A DNA stretch of 64,000 nt from Alkalimonas mucilaginosa (GCF_036327005.1 NZ_JAUGZK010000013.1:48512-112511), one strand, 5' to 3'; positions 1 to 8,672 are shown, counted from the stretch's first letter. The notes: generated by a model from the letters alone, not told the origin. A program made the numbers and translations.

Positions 1-160
1 GTTACCACGGCACACAATAAATGCTGCCCTCTGTCCTGCGCAGCATGGTGGCAAAAACCATCACGGAAAAAGCCGGTGGCAGGTTCGGAGCAGCAGGCTT
101 CAAGGGGTTGGCCGAATACGTTAAGAGCATTAGAGGTCATGCTGGTTACTCTGATTGACT

Positions 161-194
161 TTCGATGCTGTGGAGTATGCATACGTGCATCGAA
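161..194. promoter_or_regulatory. Nested palindrome upstream of the HD-GYP gene
   Basis: An 8-bp inverted repeat (TTCGATGC at 161-168, GCATCGAA at 187-194) encloses a perfect 10-bp palindrome, GTATGCATAC, at 175-184. It lies 60-95 bases before the phosphodiesterase start. The shape fits a dimeric-regulator operator, but no regulator family is recognised. The rest of 1-256 shows no convincing gene. Confidence 0.3.
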
Positions 195-256
195 GCGATC
201 ACTTTGCGTATCGATTGGCTATACTGAAAAACACGGCCGCGATGTGAGAACGACTT

Positions 257-1378
257 ATGCTTCATGATGCAGCGCTGAAGGTGCTTGGGCAAACGACCAG
301 TTTAGTCGAAAAGTTGCAGCACATACATGACTATTTAAAGCGCCATCATGCCTTTATTTCCCGGATTGCCATTGCCTTGTACGATCCCAGTACCGACATG
401 GTGCGCACCTTTATTTACAGTGGCGAAAAAACGCCTCTGAATCATTACCATGCAAGGTTGTCTGGCTGCTACTCACTGCAGCAGCTGGCCGTGCAGCGAA
501 AAGCCAGGCTGGAGCAAGACTTATCGGTTTTTAACGGCAGCCAGCATCTGCATGCGCAGCGAATTTATGCGGCTGGCTTTCGGGGCAGTTACACCATTCC
601 AATGATTTGGGGCAATGAGTTGCTGGGTTTTTTATTTTTTAACAGCCAGCAAATCAACGCCTTTGATGATTTCGCTATTGAAAACATGGATGTGGCAGGC
701 CATTTGGTCACGCTGATGCTCTACAACGAGCGGGCGCAGATAAAAACCTTATCCGCTACTCTAAAATCTGCCCTGGATTTAACCCACAGCCGTGATCCGG
801 AGACTGGGGCTCATCTGGAGCGAATGTCGCGTTACGCCCGTCTGATTGCAAGGCATTGTGCGGATGCATTTCATTTGGACGATCACTTTATTGAGCATGT
901 TTTTTTGTTTGCACCTTTGCATGATCTGGGAAAAATGGCGATTCCGGATAAGGTTTTGCTTAAGCCTGGCCCTTTGACCGAAGAGGAGTTCAACGTCATG
1001 AAAACGCACTCTGAGGCCGGCCTGGCGATGGTGGATAAACTGATGGAGAACTACGGCCTGTCCGGGCTAAGCCATTTGAGTGTGCTGCGTAATATTGTGA
1101 TGCATCATCATGAAGCCATGGATGGCAGCGGCTATCCCAGTGGCTTACAAGGTGATGCTATTCCGATAGAAGCTCGTATTGTAACCGTAGCGGATGTGTT
1201 TGATGCGCTCACCAGCAGGCGGCCCTACAAAGAGGCCTGGACGAACCAGCAGGCATTTGCGCAGCTGCAGCGTTTGTCCGGCACCAAGTTCGACGGACGC
1301 TGTGTGCAGGCCATTTTGGACAACGCTGCGGAAGTTGCGCAGATCCAGGCGAGTTTCAACGACAATGTTTTTGGGTAA
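257..1378 (+). CDS. GAF-like sensor with HD-GYP c-di-GMP phosphodiesterase domain
   Basis: A 373-residue cytoplasmic protein. The first ~160 residues look like a GAF-type sensor domain and residues ~165-360 are an HD-GYP domain. The metal-binding HD pair is at H222-D223 (LHDLGK) and the HHExxxGxGYP signature at 284-294, so the catalytic set looks intact. The family hydrolyses cyclic di-GMP, lowering the signal that favours biofilm over motility. No transmembrane segment or receiver domain is seen, so the GAF-like part probably supplies the input; its ligand is unknown. The gene stands alone and converges on the sigma-factor gene. Two GGDEF enzymes (49.2 kb, 55.7 kb) and an MCP lie in the same window. 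Confidence 0.88.
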   Translation: MLHDAALKVLGQTTSLVEKLQHIHDYLKRHHAFISRIAIALYDPSTDMVRTFIYSGEKTPLNHYHARLSGCYSLQQLAVQRKARLEQDLSVFNGSQHLHAQRIYAAGFRGSYTIPMIWGNELLGFLFFNSQQINAFDDFAIENMDVAGHLVTLMLYNERAQIKTLSATLKSALDLTHSRDPETGAHLERMSRYARLIARHCADAFHLDDHFIEHVFLFAPLHDLGKMAIPDKVLLKPGPLTEEEFNVMKTHSEAGLAMVDKLMENYGLSGLSHLSVLRNIVMHHHEAMDGSGYPSGLQGDAIPIEARIVTVADVFDALTSRRPYKEAWTNQQAFAQLQRLSGTKFDGRCVQAILDNAAEVAQIQASFNDNVFG

Positions 1379-1396
1379 GGCAGCTTAGCAGCACTG

Positions 1397-2530
1397 CTAC
1401 CAAAACCAACGATGACTGCGAATCAGGCCAGCAATCAGGCCGGCATAGCCAGCGCTGGCGCCAAGGGCCAACCCGGCCCAGCTCCAGAGTTTTTGGCGTT
1501 GATAGCGCTTTTGCCCTGCCATGTTTTGTTCGGCTTTGGCTGCCAGCTCAGGCTGCAGCGTCCGCCAAACACGCCATTGCAGCCAACCAAGGCCAGCAAT
1601 AAAGAAGCTAAAGCTGCTAACCGGGCCGCTGGCGCCCTGAGTAAAGCTGTAAGCGGCGGTAAGCAGCAGGCCATTCAGCAGCACCCAGCCGATGGCCAGG
1701 TTCCTTAAGCGCAGCAATTGTTTACGGCTGTCGGGCTGCTCGGTGCTGTTGATGGCACTGCGCATCCCCAGCACAACCCCGATGACACCGGCCAGAGCGC
1801 CCAGCATAGCGCCACTCAGTAGCCAGCTGAGCTTCGCCAGGCCGCTGCTTTGGCTGGCGAGGGTACTGGCGGCGGCTGCGCTGGCAGGTGGGCTGGTTGC
1901 CAGTAGTGCGGACGTGATCAGGCTGGACAAGCCAAGGCCCGGCGCGCTGGTTAGCACCAAGTGGCCATAGCGCTGCAACCATTTCTTTTGCAAAGCTTGC
2001 CGAACCCGTTGCAACTGTTTGCGAACGCTGGCTTCGGTGATACCGAGCAATTGCGCAACCTGGCGGCTGTTTTGCTCTTCACGGTAGTACAGCAGAGTAA
2101 TTTCGCGGCTTTCCTCAGGCAGCTGGCTGATAAAATGGGCCAGAATAGCGCTTTGCTCGGCTCTTAGCAGCTCGCTATCCGGCTCCTCATGGCTGATAAA
2201 ACTTGCCAAGGCCTGCTCGGTGTCTTCAGCGCTGAGGCGCTGTGATAGCTTGTGATCACGCAGGTAGTTCAAGGCGCGGTAGCGGGTGATTTGCCGAACC
2301 CAGGGCAAAAAGCTGGCCGGGTTTTGCAAGGTATTCAGCTGTTGCCACAAGTGAATAAACACCTGTTGGCAGATATCTTCACTGGCATCGAGATCCCGGA
2401 CAATGGCCAAAGCAATGCTGCTAACACTGCGCTGACACTGATGGATCAGACGCTCAAATGCCTGGATATCGCCCGCTTGCGCGGCTGTTACATCCGGTAA
2501 AAGCAGCAGTTCTGTCTGGTTGAGGCTCAT
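1397..2530 (-). CDS. ECF-type RNA polymerase sigma factor with membrane C-terminal domain
   Basis: A 377-residue protein if started at the ATG at 2530. That start overlaps the stop of the upstream hydrolase as ATGA and is preferred over an upstream in-frame codon inside the hydrolase. Residues ~12-85 are sigma region 2 (D-A-S-E-D-I-C-Q-Q-V-F pattern) and ~130-185 region 4 with a helix-turn-helix (QVAQLLGITEASVRKQLQR). The remaining ~190 residues hold about four hydrophobic helices linked by Ala/Ser-rich and basic stretches. ECF factors are usually about 190 residues, so this one carries its own membrane module, possibly in place of a separate anti-sigma factor. The overlap with the hydrolase implies translational coupling. 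Confidence 0.8.
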   Translation of the reverse strand: MSLNQTELLLLPDVTAAQAGDIQAFERLIHQCQRSVSSIALAIVRDLDASEDICQQVFIHLWQQLNTLQNPASFLPWVRQITRYRALNYLRDHKLSQRLSAEDTEQALASFISHEEPDSELLRAEQSAILAHFISQLPEESREITLLYYREEQNSRQVAQLLGITEASVRKQLQRVRQALQKKWLQRYGHLVLTSAPGLGLSSLITSALLATSPPASAAAASTLASQSSGLAKLSWLLSGAMLGALAGVIGVVLGMRSAINSTEQPDSRKQLLRLRNLAIGWVLLNGLLLTAAYSFTQGASGPVSSFSFFIAGLGWLQWRVWRTLQPELAAKAEQNMAGQKRYQRQKLWSWAGLALGASAGYAGLIAGLIRSHRWFW

Positions 2531-3432
2531 TGGCTGGCTTCCTTGAGGGCAGTCAAAATGTGGTGTGCAACCCACTCCGGCTGATCCAGCGTCATAAAGT
2601 GCCGTGATTGCGGATGAAATGCAAGCCGGGCCTGGGGGAGCTCAGCCAGCTGTTGCCGATACAGCTGTTCAATTTGCTGGCGCTCCTTATCGCCGGTGAT
2701 GGCACCGCTGGCCCCTAATAGCAACACCGGAGACTGGATGGCACTGATTTGCTGGCGTAGATCGGTGGTCAGTAACTCGTAGAGTGCCTGGCCAACACTG
2801 GCAGGGTCTGAGGTAGCGGCCATCTCCAGCACCAACTGTTGATGTGGCTGACTGCTGGCCTGAATACCAAGCCCATGCTGTGCCATAGCAGCCAGTTGCT
2901 GTGCAGACATCTGTTGGTATTGGCTGCGAATGGCCGAGGCTTGTGCTTGCATATCACGCACCTGCGTTTGATTGCTCCGGGTAAACACCGGCGCAAGATA
3001 GGGGAGGCCATCAATGGCAATGACCGGGCCAATCAGTTGCGGCTGATGACTTGCCAGATCAAAGGCAACAAAGGCTCCCAGGCTGTGGCCAATAATAGCC
3101 GGTTGTTGCAGGTTTTCGGAGAGAATGTAGGCTTGTAATTGCTCACGTACTTTGGGTAGCAAAGGGCCGTTCACAGGGGCATTGCCGGCGAAACCGGCCA
3201 GGGTAATCAGGTGCAACTGATAGGACGCTGCCAGCTCAGCTTGCAATGGCTGCCAGGTACGGCTATCGGACATCAGGCCAGGGATCATCAGTACCGGCTG
3301 GCCCTGACCTACCACCTGCACCTGGAAGTGGGTTGGTTCGGCTTTGAGGTTGGCGCTTAAAACCCCGATCACAATACTTAGCGCGATAACAAGGTAAGTC
3401 CAGAATCCAGGTTGTTGGGTTGTTTTCTTCAT
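2527..3432 (-). CDS. Membrane-anchored or exported alpha/beta hydrolase
   Basis: About 301 residues from the ATG at 3432, which has AAGGAA eight bases upstream; an upstream TTG in frame lacks this. Residues ~9-32 form a hydrophobic signal or anchor segment, so the enzyme is probably periplasmic or membrane-tethered. The fold signatures are the oxyanion-loop region VLMIPGLMSDSRTW, the nucleophile elbow GHSLGA and a C-terminal catalytic His in SRHFMTLDQPEW. The substrate cannot be told: esterase, lactonase and other activities all occur in this superfamily. The gene overlaps the membrane sigma factor by four bases and is its upstream operon partner, so it may take part in the stress response that sigma factor controls. 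Confidence 0.78.
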   Translation of the reverse strand: MKKTTQQPGFWTYLVIALSIVIGVLSANLKAEPTHFQVQVVGQGQPVLMIPGLMSDSRTWQPLQAELAASYQLHLITLAGFAGNAPVNGPLLPKVREQLQAYILSENLQQPAIIGHSLGAFVAFDLASHQPQLIGPVIAIDGLPYLAPVFTRSNQTQVRDMQAQASAIRSQYQQMSAQQLAAMAQHGLGIQASSQPHQQLVLEMAATSDPASVGQALYELLTTDLRQQISAIQSPVLLLGASGAITGDKERQQIEQLYRQQLAELPQARLAFHPQSRHFMTLDQPEWVAHHILTALKEASQ

Positions 3433-3510
3433 GCTGAGGTTCCTTAGTAAGTTCAAGTGTCCTAACTAAGTACCCTCAGCCATCCAGAGTGTGACAATTT
3501 TTTTTGTGGC

Positions 3511-3837
3511 TTAGCTCATTCGCACTGATACTACTGAGTTTTCCACGCCAAGTGGGGTGGGCCGGTAGCCATCGGCTTGCCAGTCGTTGTCGTACTGCTC
3601 GTTGCCGGCATCATCCAGCAGGCAGTAACGAAACTCAAAATCGTCCTGCTGATCGGTGGGTAGCTCCAGCACGGCTTTAAAACCACCATTTTTTAGCCGT
3701 TTTAATGGCTCTTTTTGCCAACCCTGAGCTTCGCACAACAGGTAGGCACTGGTGGCTTCTTTGGCAGCTTCGGCCGGAATTTCAAAGGTCACTTTAACAA
3801 CAGGGCGGCTTTTCAGGAATTGTTTTTTCAGTGGCAT
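3511..3837 (-). CDS. Isoamylase early-set (CBM48-like) small protein
   Basis: A 108-residue protein with a strong ribosome binding site (AAGGAGAT) before the ATG. The sequence matches the pattern of stand-alone isoamylase early-set domains: a basic N-terminus with KSRPVVKVTFEIP, a central aromatic-rich beta-sandwich (FEFRYCLLDDAGNEQYDND) and a YRPTPLG-ENSVV end. CBM48 domains bind alpha-glucans such as glycogen. No catalytic domain and no glycogen-metabolism genes are nearby, so the role is open. No signal peptide is seen. It appears to be a single-gene unit. Confidence 0.72.
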   Translation of the reverse strand: MPLKKQFLKSRPVVKVTFEIPAEAAKEATSAYLLCEAQGWQKEPLKRLKNGGFKAVLELPTDQQDDFEFRYCLLDDAGNEQYDNDWQADGYRPTPLGVENSVVSVRMS

Positions 3838-4230
3838 CGGGATCTCCTTGTTTCAACAGTTCATCTGGGCCCAGCTGCTTTAGTTTGGTGCGAAATGCGC
3901 ACAAAACAGGCAGTGACAGCGGCGCAAGGTTGCTTTTTACGGCTATGCAAATCAATACAGAAATTGTGCCAGTTTGGTCGCAACAAGCTGGCAGCTATCC
4001 TGCCAGCTCGACATGACAGGGACATGACAAGGCAAAGGCTTTACCGCGGTCTGTAATAAAGATAGCAGAGAATAAATGAGGCGGCTTGATCTGGATCGCC
4101 TGGATAGGGATTGATTGCGACCATGGTCTCACTAAAAAAACAGCGGTATTAACAAAAAATCGGCTATGCTTAACTGCATGAGGTAAAAACAATTATTTGG
4201 CCTCGTTGCGATTTGGATAAGGAGATGGGG
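3838..4230. other. Intergenic region between the CBM48-like gene and the MCP gene
   Basis: About 390 bases separating two divergent genes. It must hold promoters for both. No clear sigma-28 (flagellar) promoter was found for the MCP, and no convincing RNA gene or repeat is visible. AT-rich tracts (4131-4160) precede the MCP. Small open frames here lack ribosome binding sites. Confidence 0.4.
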
Positions 4231-5934
4231 ATGAACTTTTTTTCTACTGTGGCGGGCCGGTTATTGACGATACCACTGTTGGCATTGCTTGGCTTTTCAC
4301 TGCTGGCTGTGGTGGCGTTAAATGCACTGAATACCAGCCTGGTTCAGGGACGTGAAGCCCGGGTGATGGCGGTTATTGAAGCGGGCTTGCATCTGGTGCA
4401 GCATTACCAGCAGTTGGAAGCCAGTGGTGAGCTCAGCACAGAGCAGGCGCAGCAGCAGGCACTGCAGGCTATTAAAGCCATCCGCTATGATGGAACCGAG
4501 TACATCTGGATCAATGATATGGGCCGGCCCATTCCGCGAATGATTATGCATCCAACCGTGCCCAGCCTGGATGGTACTGTTTTGGACCGACCAAATTTTA
4601 TGCATGCTACTCATATGCGCAGCAAAGATGGCAGTCGCTCACAGCGACTGGACAATGCCAATCTTTTTGTCAGCTTTGTGGATGCGATCAATCGTTATGG
4701 CTCGGGTTTTGTCGAGTACGAGTGGCCTAAACCTTTGGCTGGAGGTGGTGTGACCGATGAGCGTTACACCAAACTGTCCTTTGTCGATCGGGACCCACAC
4801 TGGGGCTGGGTGCTGGGTTCGGGTATTTACATTGATGATGTCAAAGCCGCTTTTTGGTCGGTGGCGCGGCGCATTGCGCTGGTGGTGGTACTGGTGATTG
4901 CGATTACGGTAGGTTTGTCGCTGTATATCCGCCGTTGGCTGCTAGCGCAACTGGGGGGGGAGGTGGCCAGCGCCCGGGCCCTGGTCCGCCAGGTTGCTGG
5001 CGGTGATTTTCGGGCCGAGTTTGCACTGAAGCCCGGCGATAACAGCAGCTTGTTGGCGGCATTAAGTGGTCTGGTGCAGCGATTGCGGGAAATCATCAGC
5101 CAGCAAACCGAGATGGCGGAGCAATTGGCTGAACAATCCGAAATGCTGGATGATACCAGCCAGCAAAGCCAGCAGATCCTGCAAAGTGTGATGGACCAGA
5201 CGGCGCAGGTGGCAACCGCAGTCAGTGAAATGACCGCTACCTGCGAAGATATGGCACGCAATGCCGCCACTGCGGCGCATTCGGCCCGGGAGGCCGATCA
5301 GCAAACCCGCTCCGGCACCAGAGCGGTGGAAGACACCATTTTGGCGATTGAGGCCTTAAAACAGAAAATTGAGCAGGTCGGTGAAGTGATCCAGCAGCTG
5401 TCCAAGCGCAGTGAAGAAGTGGGGGCGGTCACCGATGTGATTGGCAACATTGCCGAGCAAACCAATTTACTGGCATTAAATGCCGCCATTGAAGCAGCCC
5501 GGGCCGGCGAGATGGGCCGCGGCTTTGCGGTAGTAGCTGATGAAGTGCGTACCCTGGCCAGCCGCTCACAAGAATCAACACAAGGCATCAATCAGCGCAT
5601 TCAGGATATCCAGCACGACTCCGAGCAAGCAGTGCAGTCGATGGCTTCCAGTCAGCAGGAAACCGAGCAAACCATAGAGCGTTCGCAGCAGGCTGGAAAG
5701 ACGTTGGCACAAATCAATAAAGCCGTGTCCAGTATTACCGATGTCAATGATCAACTGGCCAGCGCTACGGAAGAGTTGGCCACAGTATCTGCCACCATCA
5801 ACGAAAATATGGAGCATATTGCCAATGCGGTGCAGGATACCACCGCCAAATCGACTGAGCTGTCTGGTGCCAGCCAACAATTGCGCAGCATGGCAGCACG
5901 GATGAAAGACTCATTGCAGGGCTTTAAGTTGTAA
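4231..5934 (+). CDS. Methyl-accepting chemotaxis protein with single Cache domain
   Basis: A 567-residue chemoreceptor. The ATG at 4231 is preferred because AAGGAG ends six bases before it; an upstream TTG has no such site. Order: TM1 near residues 5-28, a periplasmic single Cache (sCache2-type) ligand domain to ~200 (the block YIWINDMGRPIPRMIMHP and the closing GWVLGSGIYIDDV are typical), TM2 ~215-235, HAMP, then a long coiled-coil signalling domain. The conserved hairpin tip EQTNLLALNAAIEAARAGE is present, with flanking Gln/Glu-rich methylation helices. No C-terminal NWETF pentapeptide is seen. The Cache family often senses small carboxylates, but the ligand cannot be read here. A hairpin follows the stop. 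Confidence 0.93.
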   Translation: MNFFSTVAGRLLTIPLLALLGFSLLAVVALNALNTSLVQGREARVMAVIEAGLHLVQHYQQLEASGELSTEQAQQQALQAIKAIRYDGTEYIWINDMGRPIPRMIMHPTVPSLDGTVLDRPNFMHATHMRSKDGSRSQRLDNANLFVSFVDAINRYGSGFVEYEWPKPLAGGGVTDERYTKLSFVDRDPHWGWVLGSGIYIDDVKAAFWSVARRIALVVVLVIAITVGLSLYIRRWLLAQLGGEVASARALVRQVAGGDFRAEFALKPGDNSSLLAALSGLVQRLREIISQQTEMAEQLAEQSEMLDDTSQQSQQILQSVMDQTAQVATAVSEMTATCEDMARNAATAAHSAREADQQTRSGTRAVEDTILAIEALKQKIEQVGEVIQQLSKRSEEVGAVTDVIGNIAEQTNLLALNAAIEAARAGEMGRGFAVVADEVRTLASRSQESTQGINQRIQDIQHDSEQAVQSMASSQQETEQTIERSQQAGKTLAQINKAVSSITDVNDQLASATEELATVSATINENMEHIANAVQDTTAKSTELSGASQQLRSMAARMKDSLQGFKL

Positions 5935-5947
5935 GGCTTCAGCAAGC

Positions 5948-5972
5948 ACAGGCCAGGCGAAGCCTGGCCTGT
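5948..5972 (+). terminator. Strong GC hairpin after the MCP gene
   Basis: A perfect 11-bp stem, ACAGGCCAGGC / GCCTGGCCTGT, with a GAA loop, starts 13 bases after the MCP stop. No U-run follows, so it is either an imperfect terminator or an mRNA 3'-end stabiliser. It also lies just after the end of the S9 remnant on the other strand. Confidence 0.55.
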
Positions 5973-5979
5973 GGCATCA

Positions 5980-6222
5980 TTACCAATACTGTTGCATAAA
6001 TTTCAGATAAGCTTCCTGGGCGGAAATACCGTTTTCCCGGCGCAGGAAACCATGGCCTCCGTCCGGGAGCACTAAGTACTCGACCAGAACTCCCTGAGCG
6101 CGGATGGCTTCGACCATTTCATCGCTTTCAACTGGCAGCACCCGTGGAACATTGGGGCCTTGCACTACCAGTACCCGCTCTTGCACCTGATCGGCATGAA
6201 ACAGTCTTGTGATCTGGATCAA
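5980..6222 (-). pseudogene. Truncated S9 (prolyl oligopeptidase) family peptidase, C-terminal remnant
   Basis: About 75 codons match the C-terminus of S9-family serine peptidases. The run LFHADQVQ, ...VLVVQG, PRVLPVESDEMVEAIRAQG, LVLPDGGHGF and the closing EAYLKF...QYW is characteristic. The catalytic His is kept in GGHGF. The Asp normally found in the ND-P-R-V motif is Val here (PNVPRV). The Ser-bearing domain and propeller are absent. Homology stops near 6205, where AT-richer sequence begins. A full enzyme has roughly 600-700 residues, so this is a remnant, not a working gene. Confidence 0.75.
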
Positions 6223-6243
6223 GCGTCTCTTGATTAATTTAGA

Positions 6244-6276
6244 GCAATTACTCCAATTATGTATTAGAGTAATTGC
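6244..6276. promoter_or_regulatory. 10-bp inverted repeat upstream of the membrane-protein gene
   Basis: GCAATTACTC (6244-6253) and GAGTAATTGC (6267-6276) are perfect inverted copies around a 13-base AT-rich spacer. The element ends 25 bases before the start of the next gene. Its spacing (23 bp centre to centre, about two helical turns) fits an operator for a dimeric regulator; it could also be a hairpin in the mRNA leader. Confidence 0.4.
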
Positions 6277-6301
6277 ACTAATTTTCTGTTGGAGATGCGG
6301 G

Positions 6302-7186
6302 ATGGATATACCTGTTTGGCAGTATGTGTTTACGATGAGCTTTTACATTCTGTTGTTGCTTGGTCTGGTAGAGATCATGCGTAAAAAGCCCGTGTTTGCC
6401 ATGGTGTTCTGGTTGCTGTCTTTGCTTACTTTTCCGCTTTGGTTTGAGTATGTTGATGGCTGGTTTCGTTGGGTAAAAGTATTAAGTGTGCTTTTGCCTA
6501 CCGCTTTGGTGGTTGGGTTTGCCCGTGTAGCCTGGCTGTATAAAGACAACAACCATGCATTTTGGCAATTCTTTAGAGGAGATTGGGTTCTTACCTTTCT
6601 TTATGCCTTTTTGTTCCTGAATATAGCGGAGGCAACATTCAAAGATTTTGAAACCGCAAACTACTTTAACGCAATTTGTGGTGTCATTCTTTGTATTACC
6701 ATTCCATTTCCGCGCTACAAAAATGGCAAGCGAGTATATTGGGTGATCGGGAAAGATAAGCCAAACGATGTTCTTTTTTACTCAACCGCGGCCTGGAATC
6801 TACTATACACAACCTGGAATATGGCTTTCGTATACGGAGAGGCGGGAGCGTTCTTTGCGGCTTCAATGTGTATTCTGATCGCTGCGGAGCTGTATCCTAT
6901 CCTGAAAAAGCGTCCTGAGCTTTATATCATTGCCCGTGTTTACACCCTTGCATTTCATCTTTTAGTGCGTGCTTGCAGTGATGTCTTTGAAAGAACAATG
7001 GATTCCAGTAACTGGATGAATGAGCAAGTGTTGTGGTGGTGGGGGCTGATTAATCTGGCACTGCATCTTCCTTTTGCTGTCTGGTACTTTTACCGTAAAC
7101 GCAAAAGTGAGACGAAGGAGCCTCCATATGGCAACCGTCCTCCACCGAAAGCAGAAGACTACCCGGTCACCAAAGCGTTTGGTTAG
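6302..7186 (+). CDS. Multi-pass membrane protein of unknown function
   Basis: A 294-residue protein started at the ATG at 6302, with GGAGA seven bases upstream. Some seven to eight hydrophobic helices span most of it. Notable features are a basic cytoplasmic segment (PFPRYKNGKRVYW), Trp/Tyr-rich stretches such as AAWNLLYTTWNMAFVYGE, and a Pro/Lys-rich soluble tail. No transporter, kinase or peptidase motif was recognised. Codon and base use are AT-richer than the neighbours, and the gene begins where an S9 peptidase gene is cut off, so recent acquisition is likely. It could belong to an uncharacterised DUF family of integral membrane proteins. Confidence 0.65.
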   Translation: MDIPVWQYVFTMSFYILLLLGLVEIMRKKPVFAMVFWLLSLLTFPLWFEYVDGWFRWVKVLSVLLPTALVVGFARVAWLYKDNNHAFWQFFRGDWVLTFLYAFLFLNIAEATFKDFETANYFNAICGVILCITIPFPRYKNGKRVYWVIGKDKPNDVLFYSTAAWNLLYTTWNMAFVYGEAGAFFAASMCILIAAELYPILKKRPELYIIARVYTLAFHLLVRACSDVFERTMDSSNWMNEQVLWWWGLINLALHLPFAVWYFYRKRKSETKEPPYGNRPPPKAEDYPVTKAFG

Positions 7187-7292
7187 AGGTGCCAAGCGAG
7201 CAGCTGTTTGCCTGGCGGCCTCCCCGCCAGGTACAGGGTAAAGTGTAAGCAGACGTTGCTGAGTAGTGCAAAATCATCCGGCTGATTAGTGC

Positions 7293-8672
7293 TTACAGCT
7301 GCCAGGCGCGGAAATTACGGCCTTTCATTTTGTCGTGATTTAAAATCTGCAGTGCTTTTTTCGCCGCACTGCGCTTTACTGCCACATAGGCCCATAAATC
7401 ATGCAGCTGAATTTTACCAACGTCCTCAAAGGCGATTTGCTGATCGCGGGTTAAAGCACCGACAATATCGCCGGGGCGCAGTTTTTGCTTTTTACCACCC
7501 TGGATCTGGATGGTCACCATCTCGGCTTTGGCCGGCGCTTGATCCAGTAGGCTGAGAGGCGGCAGAGGTTGCAGCTGGATAGCATCGCTCAGCGTATCCT
7601 GCAGCAGGCTTAATTTGTAGTCATCTTTGTTATCGGCCAGGGTAACGGCCAGGCCTTTAGCCCCGGCGCGGCCGGTGCGGCCAATACGGTGGGTGTGGGT
7701 GTCTGTATCGTGCGCCAGCTCGGCATTGATCACCAGGTCCAGCTCACTGATATCCAGGCCACGGGCGGCCACATCGGTCGCCACCAGAATACGGGCGCTT
7801 TTGTTGGCAAATTGCAACAGGGTTTGATCGCGGTCTTTTTGCTCCAAATCGCCATGCAAGGCTTTGGCGCTAAAGCCATGTTGCTGTAGGGCATCGGCCA
7901 GTTGCTGGGTCACCCGTTTGGTGTTGCAGAACACCACGCAGCTGGCAGGTTGCAGCTGCTGCAATACCAGCATCACCGCTTGCTCTCGGGGGCTGTTATC
8001 AAGGGCGTAAAATTGCTGGGTGATGCTGCTTTCCTGCTGGCTGCAGCTGACCGACACCCTTACCGGTTGCTGCATCAGACTGGCCGCCAGTTGCTCGATT
8101 TTGTCCGGATAAGTCGCGCTGAATAACAGAGTTTGCCGTTGGGCAGGCATGGCCGCTGCGATACGGGCTACCTCGTCCAGAAAGCCCATATCCAGCATGC
8201 GATCGGCTTCATCCAGCACCAGCATCCGTAGCTCGGATAAATCCAGCCGCTGCTGCTGCAGATGATCCAGTACCCGGCCGGGCGTGCCGACAATAAAATG
8301 AGCACCATGCTCCAGCGATAGGATCTGGTGTTTGCTTGGCACCCCGCCGCACAAGGTCAGCACCTTGATGTTGTGAATGCTGCGGCCCAGGGTTCGCAGT
8401 TCTTTCGCGACCTGCTCGGCCAGCTCACGGGTAGGGCAGAGTACCAGCCCCTGAATACGGAAGCGTTTTACCTGCAGGGCACTGAGCATACCCAGCGCAA
8501 AAGCGGCGGTTTTACCCGAGCCGGTTTGCGCCTGGGCAATCACATCCTTGCCGGCCAAAATAGCCGGCAGGCTTTGCTGCTGAATGGGGGTCATCTGCTG
8601 GTAGTTCAGCTCCTGCAAAGTAGAAAGCAGGGCTGGGGCTAAGGCAAGAGTGGCAAAATCGGTAACAGGCAT
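7293..8672 (-). CDS. dbpA: DEAD-box RNA helicase DbpA
   Basis: A 459-residue ATP-dependent RNA helicase. Visible motifs: the Q motif MTPIQQQSLP, Walker A AQTGSGKT (48-55), DEAD (154-157), SAT (185-187) and motif VI HRIGRTGR (328-335). Residues ~385-459 form the DbpA C-terminal RNA-binding domain, starting at KQKLRPGDIVGALT. That domain targets the enzyme to hairpin 92 of 23S rRNA during 50S subunit assembly. Length equals the E. coli enzyme (457). Single gene. A second DEAD-box gene, rhlB, lies at 44.7 kb. Confidence 0.95.
   Translation of the reverse strand: MPVTDFATLALAPALLSTLQELNYQQMTPIQQQSLPAILAGKDVIAQAQTGSGKTAAFALGMLSALQVKRFRIQGLVLCPTRELAEQVAKELRTLGRSIHNIKVLTLCGGVPSKHQILSLEHGAHFIVGTPGRVLDHLQQQRLDLSELRMLVLDEADRMLDMGFLDEVARIAAAMPAQRQTLLFSATYPDKIEQLAASLMQQPVRVSVSCSQQESSITQQFYALDNSPREQAVMLVLQQLQPASCVVFCNTKRVTQQLADALQQHGFSAKALHGDLEQKDRDQTLLQFANKSARILVATDVAARGLDISELDLVINAELAHDTDTHTHRIGRTGRAGAKGLAVTLADNKDDYKLSLLQDTLSDAIQLQPLPPLSLLDQAPAKAEMVTIQIQGGKKQKLRPGDIVGALTRDQQIAFEDVGKIQLHDLWAYVAVKRSAAKKALQILNHDKMKGRNFRAWQL

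Noticed and set aside
76..267. A 63-codon rightward frame before the HD-GYP gene
   Set aside because: No ribosome binding site, low-complexity composition and overlap with the likely promoter and start of the phosphodiesterase gene.
3838..4230. Flagellar sigma-28 promoter for the chemoreceptor
   Set aside because: No TAAA with a GCCGATAA at correct spacing was found.
5980..6222. S9-like frame considered as a functional small gene
   Set aside because: It lacks the catalytic Ser domain and the catalytic Asp, and has no ribosome binding site; scored as a pseudogene.
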